Source: DAOVFN01 sp964484305
GTDB taxonomy: Archaea; Aenigmatarchaeota; Aenigmatarchaeia; QMZP01
DNA length: 21,356 bases
Assembly (NCBI GenBank): GCA_964484305.1
Contig: CAZAEI010000016.1
Location: forward strand, 1-21,356
Direction of reading: 5' to 3'
Part shown: positions 6,669 to 13,447 of the stretch, one piece after another
How positions within the stretch are numbered: position 1 is the first letter of the stretch
Layout: each line of letters starts with the position of its first letter
Notes under the pieces: model-generated
Databases searched by the model: none
What the model saw: only the letters and a program-made list of their open reading frames with translations
What the model was told of the DNA's origin: nothing
Translations under genes and position numbers: made by a program

Positions 6669-7157
6669 ATGAGGAGACTGGCGACGACCTTTGTTCTGGT
6701 GTTCATTGTCTGGCTTGCGCTTACCTTCAGCCTTCAGCCGGGGGAGGTGTTTGCGGGGGTGGTGATTTCCCTTGCCATAACCCTGATATGCAGGCACCTT
6801 CTCTCCGGGGACACCCCAAGGATAGTCCTTCACCCGATGAGGTGGTTCTGGCTTCTGGTCTACCTGGGTGTGATGCTCTATGCAGAGGTGCTTGCCCACA
6901 CGGATGTTGCCATGAGGGTATTTACAGGTAGGGTAAGGCCCGCCATAGTGGAAGTTCCGGTGGAGTTCAGGAGCCTCTTGGGAAAGACCCTGTTTGGAAA
7001 CTCCATAACACTTACGCCAGGAACCCTGACGGTCAGCACAGGGGATGAGAAGAGATTCTACATACACACCCTGGACTACACCCCCCGGGGCGCAGGCAGG
7101 AAGGACAGGGAGATAGGAAGGCTTTTCAACAGATTCGGACTCAGGGTGATATCGTGA
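6669..7157 (+). CDS. mbhA: MbhA / MrpE-like antiporter subunit
   Basis: This 162-residue protein is of the MrpE/MnhE family, the first subunit of the Mrp-type ion-translocating half of membrane-bound hydrogenase. It has two hydrophobic segments near the N-terminus (~8-22 and 25-44) and another at ~58-77 (WFWLLVYLGVMLYAEVLAHT). The typical soluble tail follows, with R-P-A-I-V-E-V-P, L-L-G-N/K-T-L-F-G-N-S-I-T-L-T-P-G-T-L and Y-I-H-T-L-D-Y-T-P. It begins the operon and its stop overlaps the GTG of mbhB. In Mbh the module converts the energy of ferredoxin oxidation into Na+ movement. Confidence 0.92.
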   Translation: MRRLATTFVLVFIVWLALTFSLQPGEVFAGVVISLAITLICRHLLSGDTPRIVLHPMRWFWLLVYLGVMLYAEVLAHTDVAMRVFTGRVRPAIVEVPVEFRSLLGKTLFGNSITLTPGTLTVSTGDEKRFYIHTLDYTPRGAGRKDREIGRLFNRFGLRVIS

Positions 7158-7393
7158 TAGAGTACCTGTTTGCGCTGTCAGGGCTTCTCACACTGGCAGC
7201 AATTATCCGCGGGCCCACCTTTGCGGACAGGGTCCTGGCATCGGGGGCCTTCATGAACATAGCAGTGATAACCATACTGATATTTGCGGTGAGGGCAGGG
7301 GAGTGGCTCTGCCTTGACATATCCGTGGTAATCATATTCATGAGCTTTGTGGGCACGCTTGCGATAGCAAGATATGCGAGGAGGAAGAGATGA
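7154..7393 (+). CDS. mbhB: MbhB / MrpF-like antiporter subunit
   Basis: This is a 79-residue, three-helix membrane protein of the MrpF/MnhF family. The diagnostic R-G-P-T-F-A-D-R-V-L-A (residues 19-29) follows the first helix, and the helix with D-I-S-V-V-I-I-F-M-S-F-V-G-T-L-A follows. It starts with GTG at 7154, overlapping the mbhA stop by 4 bases (GTGA), so the two are translationally coupled. Confidence 0.92.
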   Translation: MIEYLFALSGLLTLAAIIRGPTFADRVLASGAFMNIAVITILIFAVRAGEWLCLDISVVIIFMSFVGTLAIARYARRKR

Positions 7394-7758
7394 TAGGATT
7401 CGCATCCGAGGCATTGCTCTGGCTTGCGGGGGCCGTGACCCTGGTGGGGGCCCTGGGAATCCTGAGGTTCCCTGATTTCTATACCAGGTGCCATGCGGCC
7501 ACCATGGTGAGCGTGGGGGGTTTCACCCTTGCCCTGGCGGGCATTGCACTGCAAAATCCTGTTGGGATATATCTCTTCAAGGTCTTGCTTGTCGCGGCGG
7601 TCAACCTTGTCACGAACCCCACGGCGACCCATGCCCTCGCAGACTCCGCTTACAGCCTGGGGATAAGGCCCGCCGGACTTGTCAGGAACGACCTTGCAGG
7701 CGTGAGGGTTGCCGGGCGTTCAGGTATCCATGGCAGGAAGGGGGGAAGGTCGGGATGA
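7390..7758 (+). CDS. mbhC: MbhC / MrpG-like antiporter subunit
   Basis: This is a 122-residue protein of the MrpG/MnhG family with three helices. It has the diagnostic G-I-L-R-F-P-D-F-Y-T-R-C-H-A-A-T (residues ~23-38) and a late N-P-T-A-T-H-A-L-A-D-S-A-Y. The C-terminal ~30 residues (RPAGLVRNDLAGV... to the end) are basic and Gly-rich and go beyond the helices. The ATG overlaps the mbhB stop (ATGA), preceded by GAGGAAGAG. Confidence 0.92.
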   Translation: MIGFASEALLWLAGAVTLVGALGILRFPDFYTRCHAATMVSVGGFTLALAGIALQNPVGIYLFKVLLVAAVNLVTNPTATHALADSAYSLGIRPAGLVRNDLAGVRVAGRSGIHGRKGGRSG

Positions 7759-7994
7759 TGCTGGAAGCCGTCCTGCTGGCCCTCCTGGCCATGAGCATTG
7801 TGGCAGTGGAACTCAGGGACCTGCTGTATGCAGTGATACTGCTGGGGACAGCGGACCTCCTTGCAGCCGTTGCCTTTTACCTGATGGCAGCACCGGACAT
7901 AGCCCTGACCCAGGCGGCTGTGACAGCTGGCCTGACTGTTTTCATATTCCTGATTGTGATAGGCAAGACAAGGAGGCTCGAGCATGGAGGCTAG
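7755..7994 (+). CDS. mbhD: MbhD (DUF4040; MrpA C-terminal-like)
   Basis: This is a 79-residue protein with three membrane helices of the MbhD/DUF4040 family, equivalent to part of the C-terminal extension of MrpA. The typical core is D-L-L-Y-A-V-I-L-L-G followed by A-P-D-I-A-L-T-Q-A-A-V. The first of two adjacent ATGs (7755) overlaps the mbhC stop; the second (7758) is equally possible and changes one residue. It contributes to the antiporter-like proton/sodium path. Confidence 0.9.
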   Translation: MMLEAVLLALLAMSIVAVELRDLLYAVILLGTADLLAAVAFYLMAAPDIALTQAAVTAGLTVFIFLIVIGKTRRLEHGG

Positions 7995-8268
7995 CAAACT
8001 CCTGGGCATGGGGGCCCTTGCTGTAGTGGCTGGATTCCTCGTCCTGGCAGTGACAGGGCTTCCGGATTTCGGGAGCTTCGAGAGGAAGCATGTTGCCCTG
8101 TTCTTCCTGGAGCAGGGGCTCCAGAAGACAGGCTCGGCAAACATAGTAAATGCAATAGTCTGGGACTTCAGGGGATACGACACCCTGGGAGAAGAGACCG
8201 TGCTCTTCTGCGCTGCCCTGGGCGTGTTCATGATTATAAGGAGGAAGGGGCATGGACGTTCTGATTAA
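7984..8268 (+). CDS. mbhE: MbhE (MrpA C-terminal-like)
   Basis: This 94-residue protein corresponds to the extreme C-terminal part of MrpA, separate in Mbh-type complexes. It has two hydrophobic segments (~8-25 and ~74-86) linked by a conserved segment, A-N-I-V-N-A-I-V-W-D-F-R-G-Y-D-T-L-G-E-E-T-V-L. The D-F-R-G-(F/Y)-D-T-x-G-E motif is diagnostic. Its ATG lies 11 bases before the end of mbhD, and the gene overlaps mbhF by 17 bases. Confidence 0.92.
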   Translation: MEASKLLGMGALAVVAGFLVLAVTGLPDFGSFERKHVALFFLEQGLQKTGSANIVNAIVWDFRGYDTLGEETVLFCAALGVFMIIRRKGHGRSD

Positions 8269-8650
8269 GACAGTGGCCAGAATAATGTTCCCCCTCATGC
8301 TCCTGCTCGGGGCATACATCGCAATAAACGGGCATCTCAGCCCCGGGGGTGGTTTCCCTGCCGGCGCTGTCATAGGCACTGCCATAGCCATGATGGTCCT
8401 GGTCTACAGCGAGGGGGATGTCGAGCACCGCCTTACCCGGGAGGAACTGGTGGACATAAAATCCGTATCAGGCCTGATACTGGTGATAATGATAATGAGC
8501 ATGGGGATGAAGTTCAGGTTCGAGCTGCTCTCGACACAGACGTACCTCAGTCTCTGGAGCGGGGGCTTCACCGTGCTTCTGAACATCGCGGGAATGCTCA
8601 TGGTCATAACAGCGATAGTGACCCTGATATACGCCATAGTCAAGGAGTGA
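8252..8650 (+). CDS. mbhF: MbhF / MrpB-like antiporter subunit
   Basis: This 132-residue MrpB/MnhB-family subunit has about four helices. The diagnostic segment G-A-Y-I-A-I-N-G-H-L-S-P-G-G-G-F-P-A-G (residues ~20-38) is intact. A strong AGGAGGAAGG precedes the ATG at 8252. Its stop codon is the first TGA of the palindrome array that fills the gap to mbhG, the only sizeable gap within the antiporter half of the operon. Confidence 0.92.
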   Translation: MDVLIKTVARIMFPLMLLLGAYIAINGHLSPGGGFPAGAVIGTAIAMMVLVYSEGDVEHRLTREELVDIKSVSGLILVIMIMSMGMKFRFELLSTQTYLSLWSGGFTVLLNIAGMLMVITAIVTLIYAIVKE

Positions 8651-8767
8651 CAACTAGGTTGTCACGATTTGACATGCTTTAAGGGAACAGAATGTCAGAG
8701 GGGTGACAGCCCTGCTGTCAAAGGAGTGACAACCATGTTGTCACGTTTTGACATCAAAGATGTCAAA
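8648..8767 (+). repeat. array of five TGACA/TGTCA palindromes between mbhF and mbhG
   Basis: Five consecutive inverted repeats fill this 120-base gap: 8648-8664 (TGACAAC-TAG-GTTGTCA), 8670-8697 (TGACAT-16 bases-ATGTCA), 8704-8720 (TGACAG-CCCTG-CTGTCA), 8727-8743 (TGACAAC-CAT-GTTGTCA) and 8749-8765 (TGACAT-CAAAG-ATGTCA). Four of them are exactly 17 bases with the form TGACA-N7-TGTCA. The last extends to 8-base arms (8747-8767) and its right arm touches the AAGGAG ribosome binding site of mbhG (8766-8771). GTCA(A)AGGAGTGA occurs three times, at the mbhF stop, inside the array and before mbhG, so the array seems to have grown by duplicating the junction. It could act as RNA hairpins or as protein operators. 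Confidence 0.85.
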
Positions 8768-8778
8768 GGAGTGATGAG

Positions 8779-9126
8779 ATGCTGGTATACGTGCTTGCAA
8801 TGGCCGTGATTGTGGCCGGACTCTATGCAATGGTCATGAAGGACAACCTGATAAAGAAGCTCCTGGGCATGGGCATCATGACGAATGGGATACACGTCTT
8901 CCTGATAGCCATTGGCTACAGGGCAGGGGGAATCGTGCCAATCATGCAGGACCTGGACTTCCAGAGGTTCTCTCTTGCGGCCGTGGACCCGCTGCCCCAG
9001 GCGCTCGTGCTCACGTCCATAGTGATTAATCTCTCCATCATGGCTGTGGGGCTCTCCATATGCATACTCATCTACAGGAGGTTCGGGACACTTGACAGCA
9101 GCAGGATAAGGAGGCTGAGGGGATGA
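8779..9126 (+). CDS. mbhG: MbhG / MrpC-like (NuoK-like) subunit
   Basis: This is a 115-residue, three-helix MrpC/MnhC/NuoK-family subunit. The family pattern is visible in V-A-G-L-Y-A-M-V-M-K-D-N-L-I-K-K-L-L-G, then G-I-H-V-F-L-I-A-I-G, and D-P-L-P-Q-A-L-V-L-T-S-I-V-I, the typical P-Q-A-L-V-L-T-(A/S)-I-V-I. It starts at the ATG with AAGGAG 8 bases upstream, immediately after the palindrome array, and its stop overlaps mbhH by 4 bases. Confidence 0.92.
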   Translation: MLVYVLAMAVIVAGLYAMVMKDNLIKKLLGMGIMTNGIHVFLIAIGYRAGGIVPIMQDLDFQRFSLAAVDPLPQALVLTSIVINLSIMAVGLSICILIYRRFGTLDSSRIRRLRG

Positions 9127-10583
9127 TTCTCTACAGCTTCTTTACCGTACCCGCATACATGGCCACGGCCTTTGTGATAATCCTGGTAAGCCTCAAGAGG
9201 GACAGCTATGTACCATTCGTTGCCATCACAGGCGCCCTCATATCCTTGGGATTCTCGCTCCTTGCCATACCCCAGGTTCTCCCGGGCACGCCCGTGAGCA
9301 TGCAGATGGAGGAGTGGGTGGCCCCATATGGCATAACCATATTCGGGGATTGCCTGAGCATAACCCTTGCATGCCTGATATCCATTGTGGCGCTTATGAC
9401 AATGATATTCTCCAGCTCATATATCAGGGAGAGGCGCGCCAAGTACTATGCGCTGCTGTCACTGCTGTTTGCAGGGATGTTCGGCGTTGTCCATACAGGT
9501 GACGTGTTCAACCTCTTCGTCTTCCTGGAGCTGCTCAGCATAGCCTCCTACGGCCTGATTGCCTTCCCTAGGAACAGGTCAGCCCTGGAGGCCAGCATCA
9601 AGTATCTGATAATGGGCTCCCTGGGGACATCCCTTCTCCTGATGGGGGTGGCCTTCCTGTACGGCCTCACAGGCAGCCTCAACATGGCGGATATTGCAGT
9701 GAGGCTCAGCGGGATGAGCAGCCCCGCTGTTGCAGTGTCCTTTGGCCTGATTCTGACGGGCCTTGGAATCAAGGCAGGTCTCGTTCCCTTCCACACCCTT
9801 CACCTGGACGGCTACACGGCCGCTCCCACCCCTGTAAGCGCGGTTCTTGCTGCCCTCGTGGCGAACATCGGCCTCTATGCCATCCTGAGGGTTTCATTCA
9901 TCCTCTTTTCCATGCCCTTCGTGGCCCTGCAGATACTCCTCTGGTTCGGGGTCATATCCATGGTCCTGGGCGCGGTGCTCGCCCTGAGGCAGAGCAACCT
10001 CAAGAGGATGCTCGCCTATTCGGGTGTGAGCCAGGTGGGATTCATAGCCGTGTCCGTGGGCTTGGGAACATCCCTTGGGCTTGTCGGGGGGCTCTTCCAC
10101 ATGGTAAACCAGGCCCTGATAGAGGGGCTCCTCTTCTTCTGTGCGGGCGCTGTAGTATATTTTGCAAAGACAGCGGACCTCGATAAACTCTCCGGTGCAC
10201 TGAAATCCGACAGGTTGCTCTCCTTCTCGTTCCTTATAGGGGTGCTGGCCCTGGCAGGGATTCCCCTCTTCAACGGATTCGCAAGCAAGTGGATAATATA
10301 CATGGCCGCGCTCGAGGTAAACCCCGCCCTGGCCCTCCTTGCCGTGGTGGTCTCAGCAATAACCCTGGCCTACGGGCTCAAGGCCTATTCCGTTATATTC
10401 TCAGGGAACCCGTTAGGGAAGGCCGTGGATGTGAGGCTTCCCCTGTCCATGAAGATTCCCCTGGTCCTGCTGGCCGCGCTGATAATCATAATAGGGGTCC
10501 TCCCCTGGATAGGCATCGGGGTGGCCAACCTGATGGCCGGGGGCCTGGACAGTGCCTCATACATACAGGAGGTGCACATATGA
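9123..10583 (+). CDS. mbhH: MbhH / MrpD-like antiporter subunit
   Basis: This is a 486-residue, ~14-helix MrpD/NuoN-type proton or sodium channel subunit. The key charged residues of the half-channels are present: Glu136 in F-L-E-L-L-S (TM5), Lys217 in G-I-K-A-G-L-V-P-F-H (TM7) with His224 nearby, Lys294 in S-N-L-K-R-M-L-A-Y-S (TM8), and Lys389 in F-A-S-K-W (TM12). There is only one such subunit, as in Mbh; the related sulfur-reducing complex (Mbs/Mbx) carries two. The ATG overlaps the mbhG stop and the stop overlaps mbhI. Confidence 0.95.
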   Translation: MILYSFFTVPAYMATAFVIILVSLKRDSYVPFVAITGALISLGFSLLAIPQVLPGTPVSMQMEEWVAPYGITIFGDCLSITLACLISIVALMTMIFSSSYIRERRAKYYALLSLLFAGMFGVVHTGDVFNLFVFLELLSIASYGLIAFPRNRSALEASIKYLIMGSLGTSLLLMGVAFLYGLTGSLNMADIAVRLSGMSSPAVAVSFGLILTGLGIKAGLVPFHTLHLDGYTAAPTPVSAVLAALVANIGLYAILRVSFILFSMPFVALQILLWFGVISMVLGAVLALRQSNLKRMLAYSGVSQVGFIAVSVGLGTSLGLVGGLFHMVNQALIEGLLFFCAGAVVYFAKTADLDKLSGALKSDRLLSFSFLIGVLALAGIPLFNGFASKWIIYMAALEVNPALALLAVVVSAITLAYGLKAYSVIFSGNPLGKAVDVRLPLSMKIPLVLLAALIIIIGVLPWIGIGVANLMAGGLDSASYIQEVHI

Positions 10584-10894
10584 TGGAAGAGCTGATGGCG
10601 ATGCAGTATCTGGCCCTGGCATTAGCGGCGGTGATTGCCCTGCTCTGGATAATATTCGAGGCCTCCAGAAGAGAGCCTAAGAAACCCAGGGAGAAGGCCA
10701 GGATATTCGCATGCGGCACGGAGGCCACACCCGGGGAGCTCAATGTCCCTCAGGGAAGCTACTACCAGTACATGAAGAGGTTCTTTGTGACAGGCCCGCT
10801 GGCCAGGGTCCACTCCGGGAGGCTCTCCACCTATATCGCATGGATATTGGCAGGCCTGGCTGTGATAATGACTGCTATGGTGATGATGTGGTAG
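10580..10894 (+). CDS. mbhI: MbhI membrane linker subunit
   Basis: This is a 104-residue protein with two helices (~8-25 and ~83-103) separated by a polar loop containing E-K-A-R-I-F-A-C-G-T-E and P-Q-G-S-Y-Y-Q-Y-M-K-R-F-F. Its position between mbhH and mbhJ, its length, and the paired-helix layout match MbhI, which ties the antiporter half to the hydrogenase half. Assignment rests mostly on position. A perfect AGGAGGTG precedes the ATG at 10580, inside the end of mbhH. Confidence 0.8.
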   Translation: MMEELMAMQYLALALAAVIALLWIIFEASRREPKKPREKARIFACGTEATPGELNVPQGSYYQYMKRFFVTGPLARVHSGRLSTYIAWILAGLAVIMTAMVMMW

Positions 10895-11340
10895 GAAAGA
10901 TATTCAGGCTCAGGGAGAAGGTCCTGAACTATGCAGCCGTGCGCTCGCCCTGGATACTGCATATGGACACAGGGGGCTGCAACGGCTGCAGCATCGAGAT
11001 ATTTGCAGCAATGAATCCGAGGTTCGATATCGAGAGGTTCGGGGGACTTAGCAAGGCCAACCCCAGGCACACGGACATCCTGCTGATTGACGGTGCCATA
11101 TCAAAAAAGATAGAGCCTGCCCTGAAGAGGATATATGAGCAGACGCCCGAGCCCAAGGCGGTGGTTGCTGTGGGGGCGTGCGCCATAAGCAAGGGGATAT
11201 TCCATGACGCCTACAACATAGCCGGCCCCCTTGACAGGATTATGCCAGTGGATGTTTATGTGCCGGGCTGCCCCCCAAGGCCGGACGCGATTCTCCAGGG
11301 CCTGCTCAAGGCCCTTGAGATATGGAGGAACAAGCTATAA
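10888..11340 (+). CDS. mbhJ: MbhJ hydrogenase small subunit (NuoB-like)
   Basis: This is a small subunit of about 150 residues that binds the proximal [4Fe-4S] cluster and passes electrons to the NiFe site. The four cysteines are C31 and C34 in G-G-C-N-G-C, C98 in V-G-A-C-A, and C128 in P-G-C-P-P-R-P. The GTG start at 10888 is chosen because GGTGAT lies just before it and the next in-frame Met is inside the conserved core; it overlaps the mbhI end by 7 bases. A long upstream extension of this frame into mbhI is a shadow. Confidence 0.93.
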   Translation: MVGKIFRLREKVLNYAAVRSPWILHMDTGGCNGCSIEIFAAMNPRFDIERFGGLSKANPRHTDILLIDGAISKKIEPALKRIYEQTPEPKAVVAVGACAISKGIFHDAYNIAGPLDRIMPVDVYVPGCPPRPDAILQGLLKALEIWRNKL

Positions 11341-11461
11341 GGCTGCAAGGCTAATGAGTATATGCTGTCGCGAAGCGACAGGTTATGCAGGGAATATGCT
11401 GAGCTGCATGGAATTGCAAACAAAGTTTGCAAAAAATGAACAGAGTCAGAGAGTGAATGAC
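11341..11461 (+). promoter_or_regulatory. structured gap between mbhJ and mbhK
   Basis: This is one of only two real gaps in the operon. It holds a perfect hairpin CTGTCGC-GAA-GCGACAG (11365-11381) and a second, TTGCAAAC-AAA-GTTTGCAA (11414-11432), plus several short ATG-starting frames. The main ATG of mbhK at 11462 has only a weak GAGAGTGA before it. The mbhK frame stays open through the gap from an ATG at 11354, so a longer MbhK cannot be fully excluded. A 25-codon ORF (11362-11439) spans both hairpins in another frame. Confidence 0.5.
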
Positions 11462-11881
11462 ATGTACTATCCGGAGTGGATGAAGAAACTGGGAAGGGTC
11501 CACAGGGAGCAGGGAGCCTCGATATTCGTGGAGGTTCCGCTCTCCAGGCTTGAGAAGACCATGGAGAGGGTAAAGAGGCACGGAATCGGTGTGGTTAATG
11601 CCATATCGGGCTATGACTCCGGCAGGGATATCGAGGTCCTCTATCATTTCATCCATCAGGGCATTGTCCTTACCATAAAGACCAGGGTGAAGAGGGGACT
11701 CTCGGCTGTCCCATCCATGATAAGACTCTTCCCCAGCGCCATGCTGTTCGAGCAGGAGAACCACGAGATGCTCGGCCTGAAGTTCACTGGCAACCTCAAC
11801 ATGAGGCCTGTGCTGCTCGGGAAGGCATCTCCCAAGACGCCGCTCAGAAAGAAGGAGATCGAGAATGAGCAAGGAAAATGA
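11462..11881 (+). CDS. mbhK: MbhK (NuoC-like) hydrogenase subunit
   Basis: This 139-residue subunit of the 30-kDa/NuoC family packs against the large subunit. Hallmarks are D-I-E-V-L-Y-H-F, T-I-K-T-R-V-K-R, the Ser/Pro-containing F-P-S-A-M-L-F-E-Q-E-N-H-E-M-L-G-L (NuoC 'W-x-E-R-E-x-x-(D/E)-M-x-G' position), and N-M-R-P-V-L-L. Start at the ATG before Y-Y-P-E-W is chosen because it fits the family N-terminus. It overlaps mbhL by 17 bases. Confidence 0.88.
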   Translation: MYYPEWMKKLGRVHREQGASIFVEVPLSRLEKTMERVKRHGIGVVNAISGYDSGRDIEVLYHFIHQGIVLTIKTRVKRGLSAVPSMIRLFPSAMLFEQENHEMLGLKFTGNLNMRPVLLGKASPKTPLRKKEIENEQGK

Positions 11882-13073
11882 TGAGCCTGTAAGGAAGACA
11901 TACTGCCTTCCCGTGGGCCCCCAGCACCCCATGTATGTGGAGGCCGAGAACCTGGCCGTGACCCTTGATGGTGAGACCATAACCAAGGTTGATGTCAACA
12001 TAGGCTACATGCACAGGGGCATAGAGGAACTCATGCAGAAGAGGAACTACATACAGGCAATCTATCTCGCTGAGAGGATTTGCGGGATATGCAGTTCCGT
12101 TCACAGCACGACATATTGCCAGGCTGTGGAGAACCTTCTGGACCTGGACATTCCGGAGCGGGCCAAGCTGATAAGGATGGTCATGCTCGAGCTGGAAAGG
12201 ATTCACAGCCACTTCCTGTTCCTGGGACTGGTAGGCTACCAGATAGGCCTCGACACCGTGTTCATGTACTCCTGGAGGGACAGGGAGCACGTCATGGATG
12301 CCCTGGAGCTTCTTTCCGGGAACAGGGTAAACTATGCAATGTCCACCATAGGCGGGGTGAGGAGGGACATCCCGGGTGGCAAGCTGGGAGAGGTGCTGAA
12401 GAGACTCAATCTGCTTGAGAAGAGTGTTGATTACCATGAGAGGCTCTTCAGGAATGACAGGTCCATAAGGGCCAGGACCATGGGGCTGGGGAAGCTCCAG
12501 AAGGGCTACTCGCTTGACTATTCCATAATAGGCCCGGTTGCCCGGGGCTCTGGTATAAGGACCGATATCAGGGCCGATGTGCCATACCTTCTCTATGATG
12601 ACATGGACTGGAGGGTGATTGTGAAGGATGGCGGCGACACGCACGCCAGGGTCATGGTCAAGATACTGGAAATACGCCAGTCCATAAAGATAATAAGGTC
12701 CTGCCTCTCGAGGCTGGCCAGGCTCCAGGACAGGGCCCTGACTGTCAGGGCACCCACTATCATAGCCCCAACGGAGGCCATAGCCGTGAGCGAGGCCCCC
12801 AGGGGGGAGCTGATTTACTATGCCCGCTCCAACGGGACTGACATGCCCGAGAGGCTGCGCATAAGGACCCCGAGCTTCATGAACCTGCTCTACTGCCTGC
12901 CGCCCATGCTGGAGGGGGAGCAGCTGGCCGACCTTCCTGTCATTGTTTCCAGCGCTGACCCCTGCTTCTCCTGCTGCGACAGGGTCACCCTCATTGATGA
13001 GAAGAGCGGCTCGGCCAGAAGGGTGGACGAGGCCTGGCTCAAGAAACACGGGGAGGGGAGGGCAGGGAGATGA
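11865..13073 (+). CDS. mbhL: MbhL [NiFe]-hydrogenase large subunit
   Basis: This is a 402-residue large subunit of a group 4 [NiFe] hydrogenase. Both nickel-binding motifs are intact: R-I-C73-G-I-C76-S-S with the following His, and D-P-C367-F-S-C370-C-D-R373. The sequence then carries 29 more residues after Arg373, as expected for a precursor that is cut after the last motif by a maturation protease. A HycI-like protease is encoded at 17621-18055. The four Ni ligands separate it from Mbs/Mbx-type sulfur reductase subunits, which lack them. It starts at an ATG with AAGGAGAT upstream. With MbhJ it produces H2 from electrons delivered by ferredoxin through MbhN. Confidence 0.97.
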   Translation: MSKENDEPVRKTYCLPVGPQHPMYVEAENLAVTLDGETITKVDVNIGYMHRGIEELMQKRNYIQAIYLAERICGICSSVHSTTYCQAVENLLDLDIPERAKLIRMVMLELERIHSHFLFLGLVGYQIGLDTVFMYSWRDREHVMDALELLSGNRVNYAMSTIGGVRRDIPGGKLGEVLKRLNLLEKSVDYHERLFRNDRSIRARTMGLGKLQKGYSLDYSIIGPVARGSGIRTDIRADVPYLLYDDMDWRVIVKDGGDTHARVMVKILEIRQSIKIIRSCLSRLARLQDRALTVRAPTIIAPTEAIAVSEAPRGELIYYARSNGTDMPERLRIRTPSFMNLLYCLPPMLEGEQLADLPVIVSSADPCFSCCDRVTLIDEKSGSARRVDEAWLKKHGEGRAGR

Positions 13074-13447
13074 AGAATATAAAAATCCTCATAGGGTGCC
13101 TGTTACTGACTACAGCCGTTGTTACAGCAATATCTGCTTTCTGGCAGGACAACATGGTTACAACCATGCTGCTTGCAGCCCTGCTGGCCGTCACGCTCTG
13201 GTTATGGCATACCAGGAGGGACATAACGCACTTCTTTATAGCAGCCCTGCTGGGCCCGTCCGTGGAGGCTGTGTGCATCTATTTCGGGGCATGGGCATAT
13301 TCCAACCCAATGTTCCTCATACCGGTATGGCTTCCCCTTGCCTGGGGCATTGTAGGTATTGCATTACCCAAAATGACATACTGCTTCACTGGCCCAGGGG
13401 TCTCAGTGCCGCGGGACACCCGAGGGGTGCCAGGGAGGGGGAAATGA
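13070..13447 (+). CDS. additional 4-TM membrane protein inside mbh operon
   Basis: This 125-residue protein has four likely transmembrane helices (~5-24, 28-46, 52-72 and 82-99) and a basic tail. The loop H-F-F-I-A-A-L-L-G-P-S-V-E-A-V-C-I-Y-F-G followed by A-W-A-Y-S-N-P and P-V-W-L-P-L-A-W-G has the look of a conserved family seen in uncultivated prokaryotes, but I cannot name it. It does not correspond to any Mbh or Nuo subunit. It overlaps the mbhL stop (ATGA) and mbhM start (ATGA), with a purine-rich GGGAGGGGAGGGCAGGGAG upstream, so it is fully embedded in the operon. It may be an accessory or lineage-specific subunit. Confidence 0.7.
   Translation: MKNIKILIGCLLLTTAVVTAISAFWQDNMVTTMLLAALLAVTLWLWHTRRDITHFFIAALLGPSVEAVCIYFGAWAYSNPMFLIPVWLPLAWGIVGIALPKMTYCFTGPGVSVPRDTRGVPGRGK

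Noticed and set aside
8648..8767. CRISPR array
   Set aside because: The units are palindromes of 17 bases without unique spacers of constant length, and there are no cas genes in the window.
11362..11439. 25-codon ORF in the mbhJ-mbhK gap as a leader peptide
   Set aside because: It has no ribosome binding site and spans both hairpins; it is noted with that gap but not called as a gene.
11844..13049. 401-codon open frame on the minus strand opposite mbhL
   Set aside because: It is a shadow caused by GC-rich codons of mbhL; it has repetitive Gly/Pro/His composition and no motif.
12943..13443. Upstream extension of mbhM into mbhL
   Set aside because: The NuoH family begins at the ATG at 13444, and the extension is an out-of-frame reading of mbhL and the small membrane gene.
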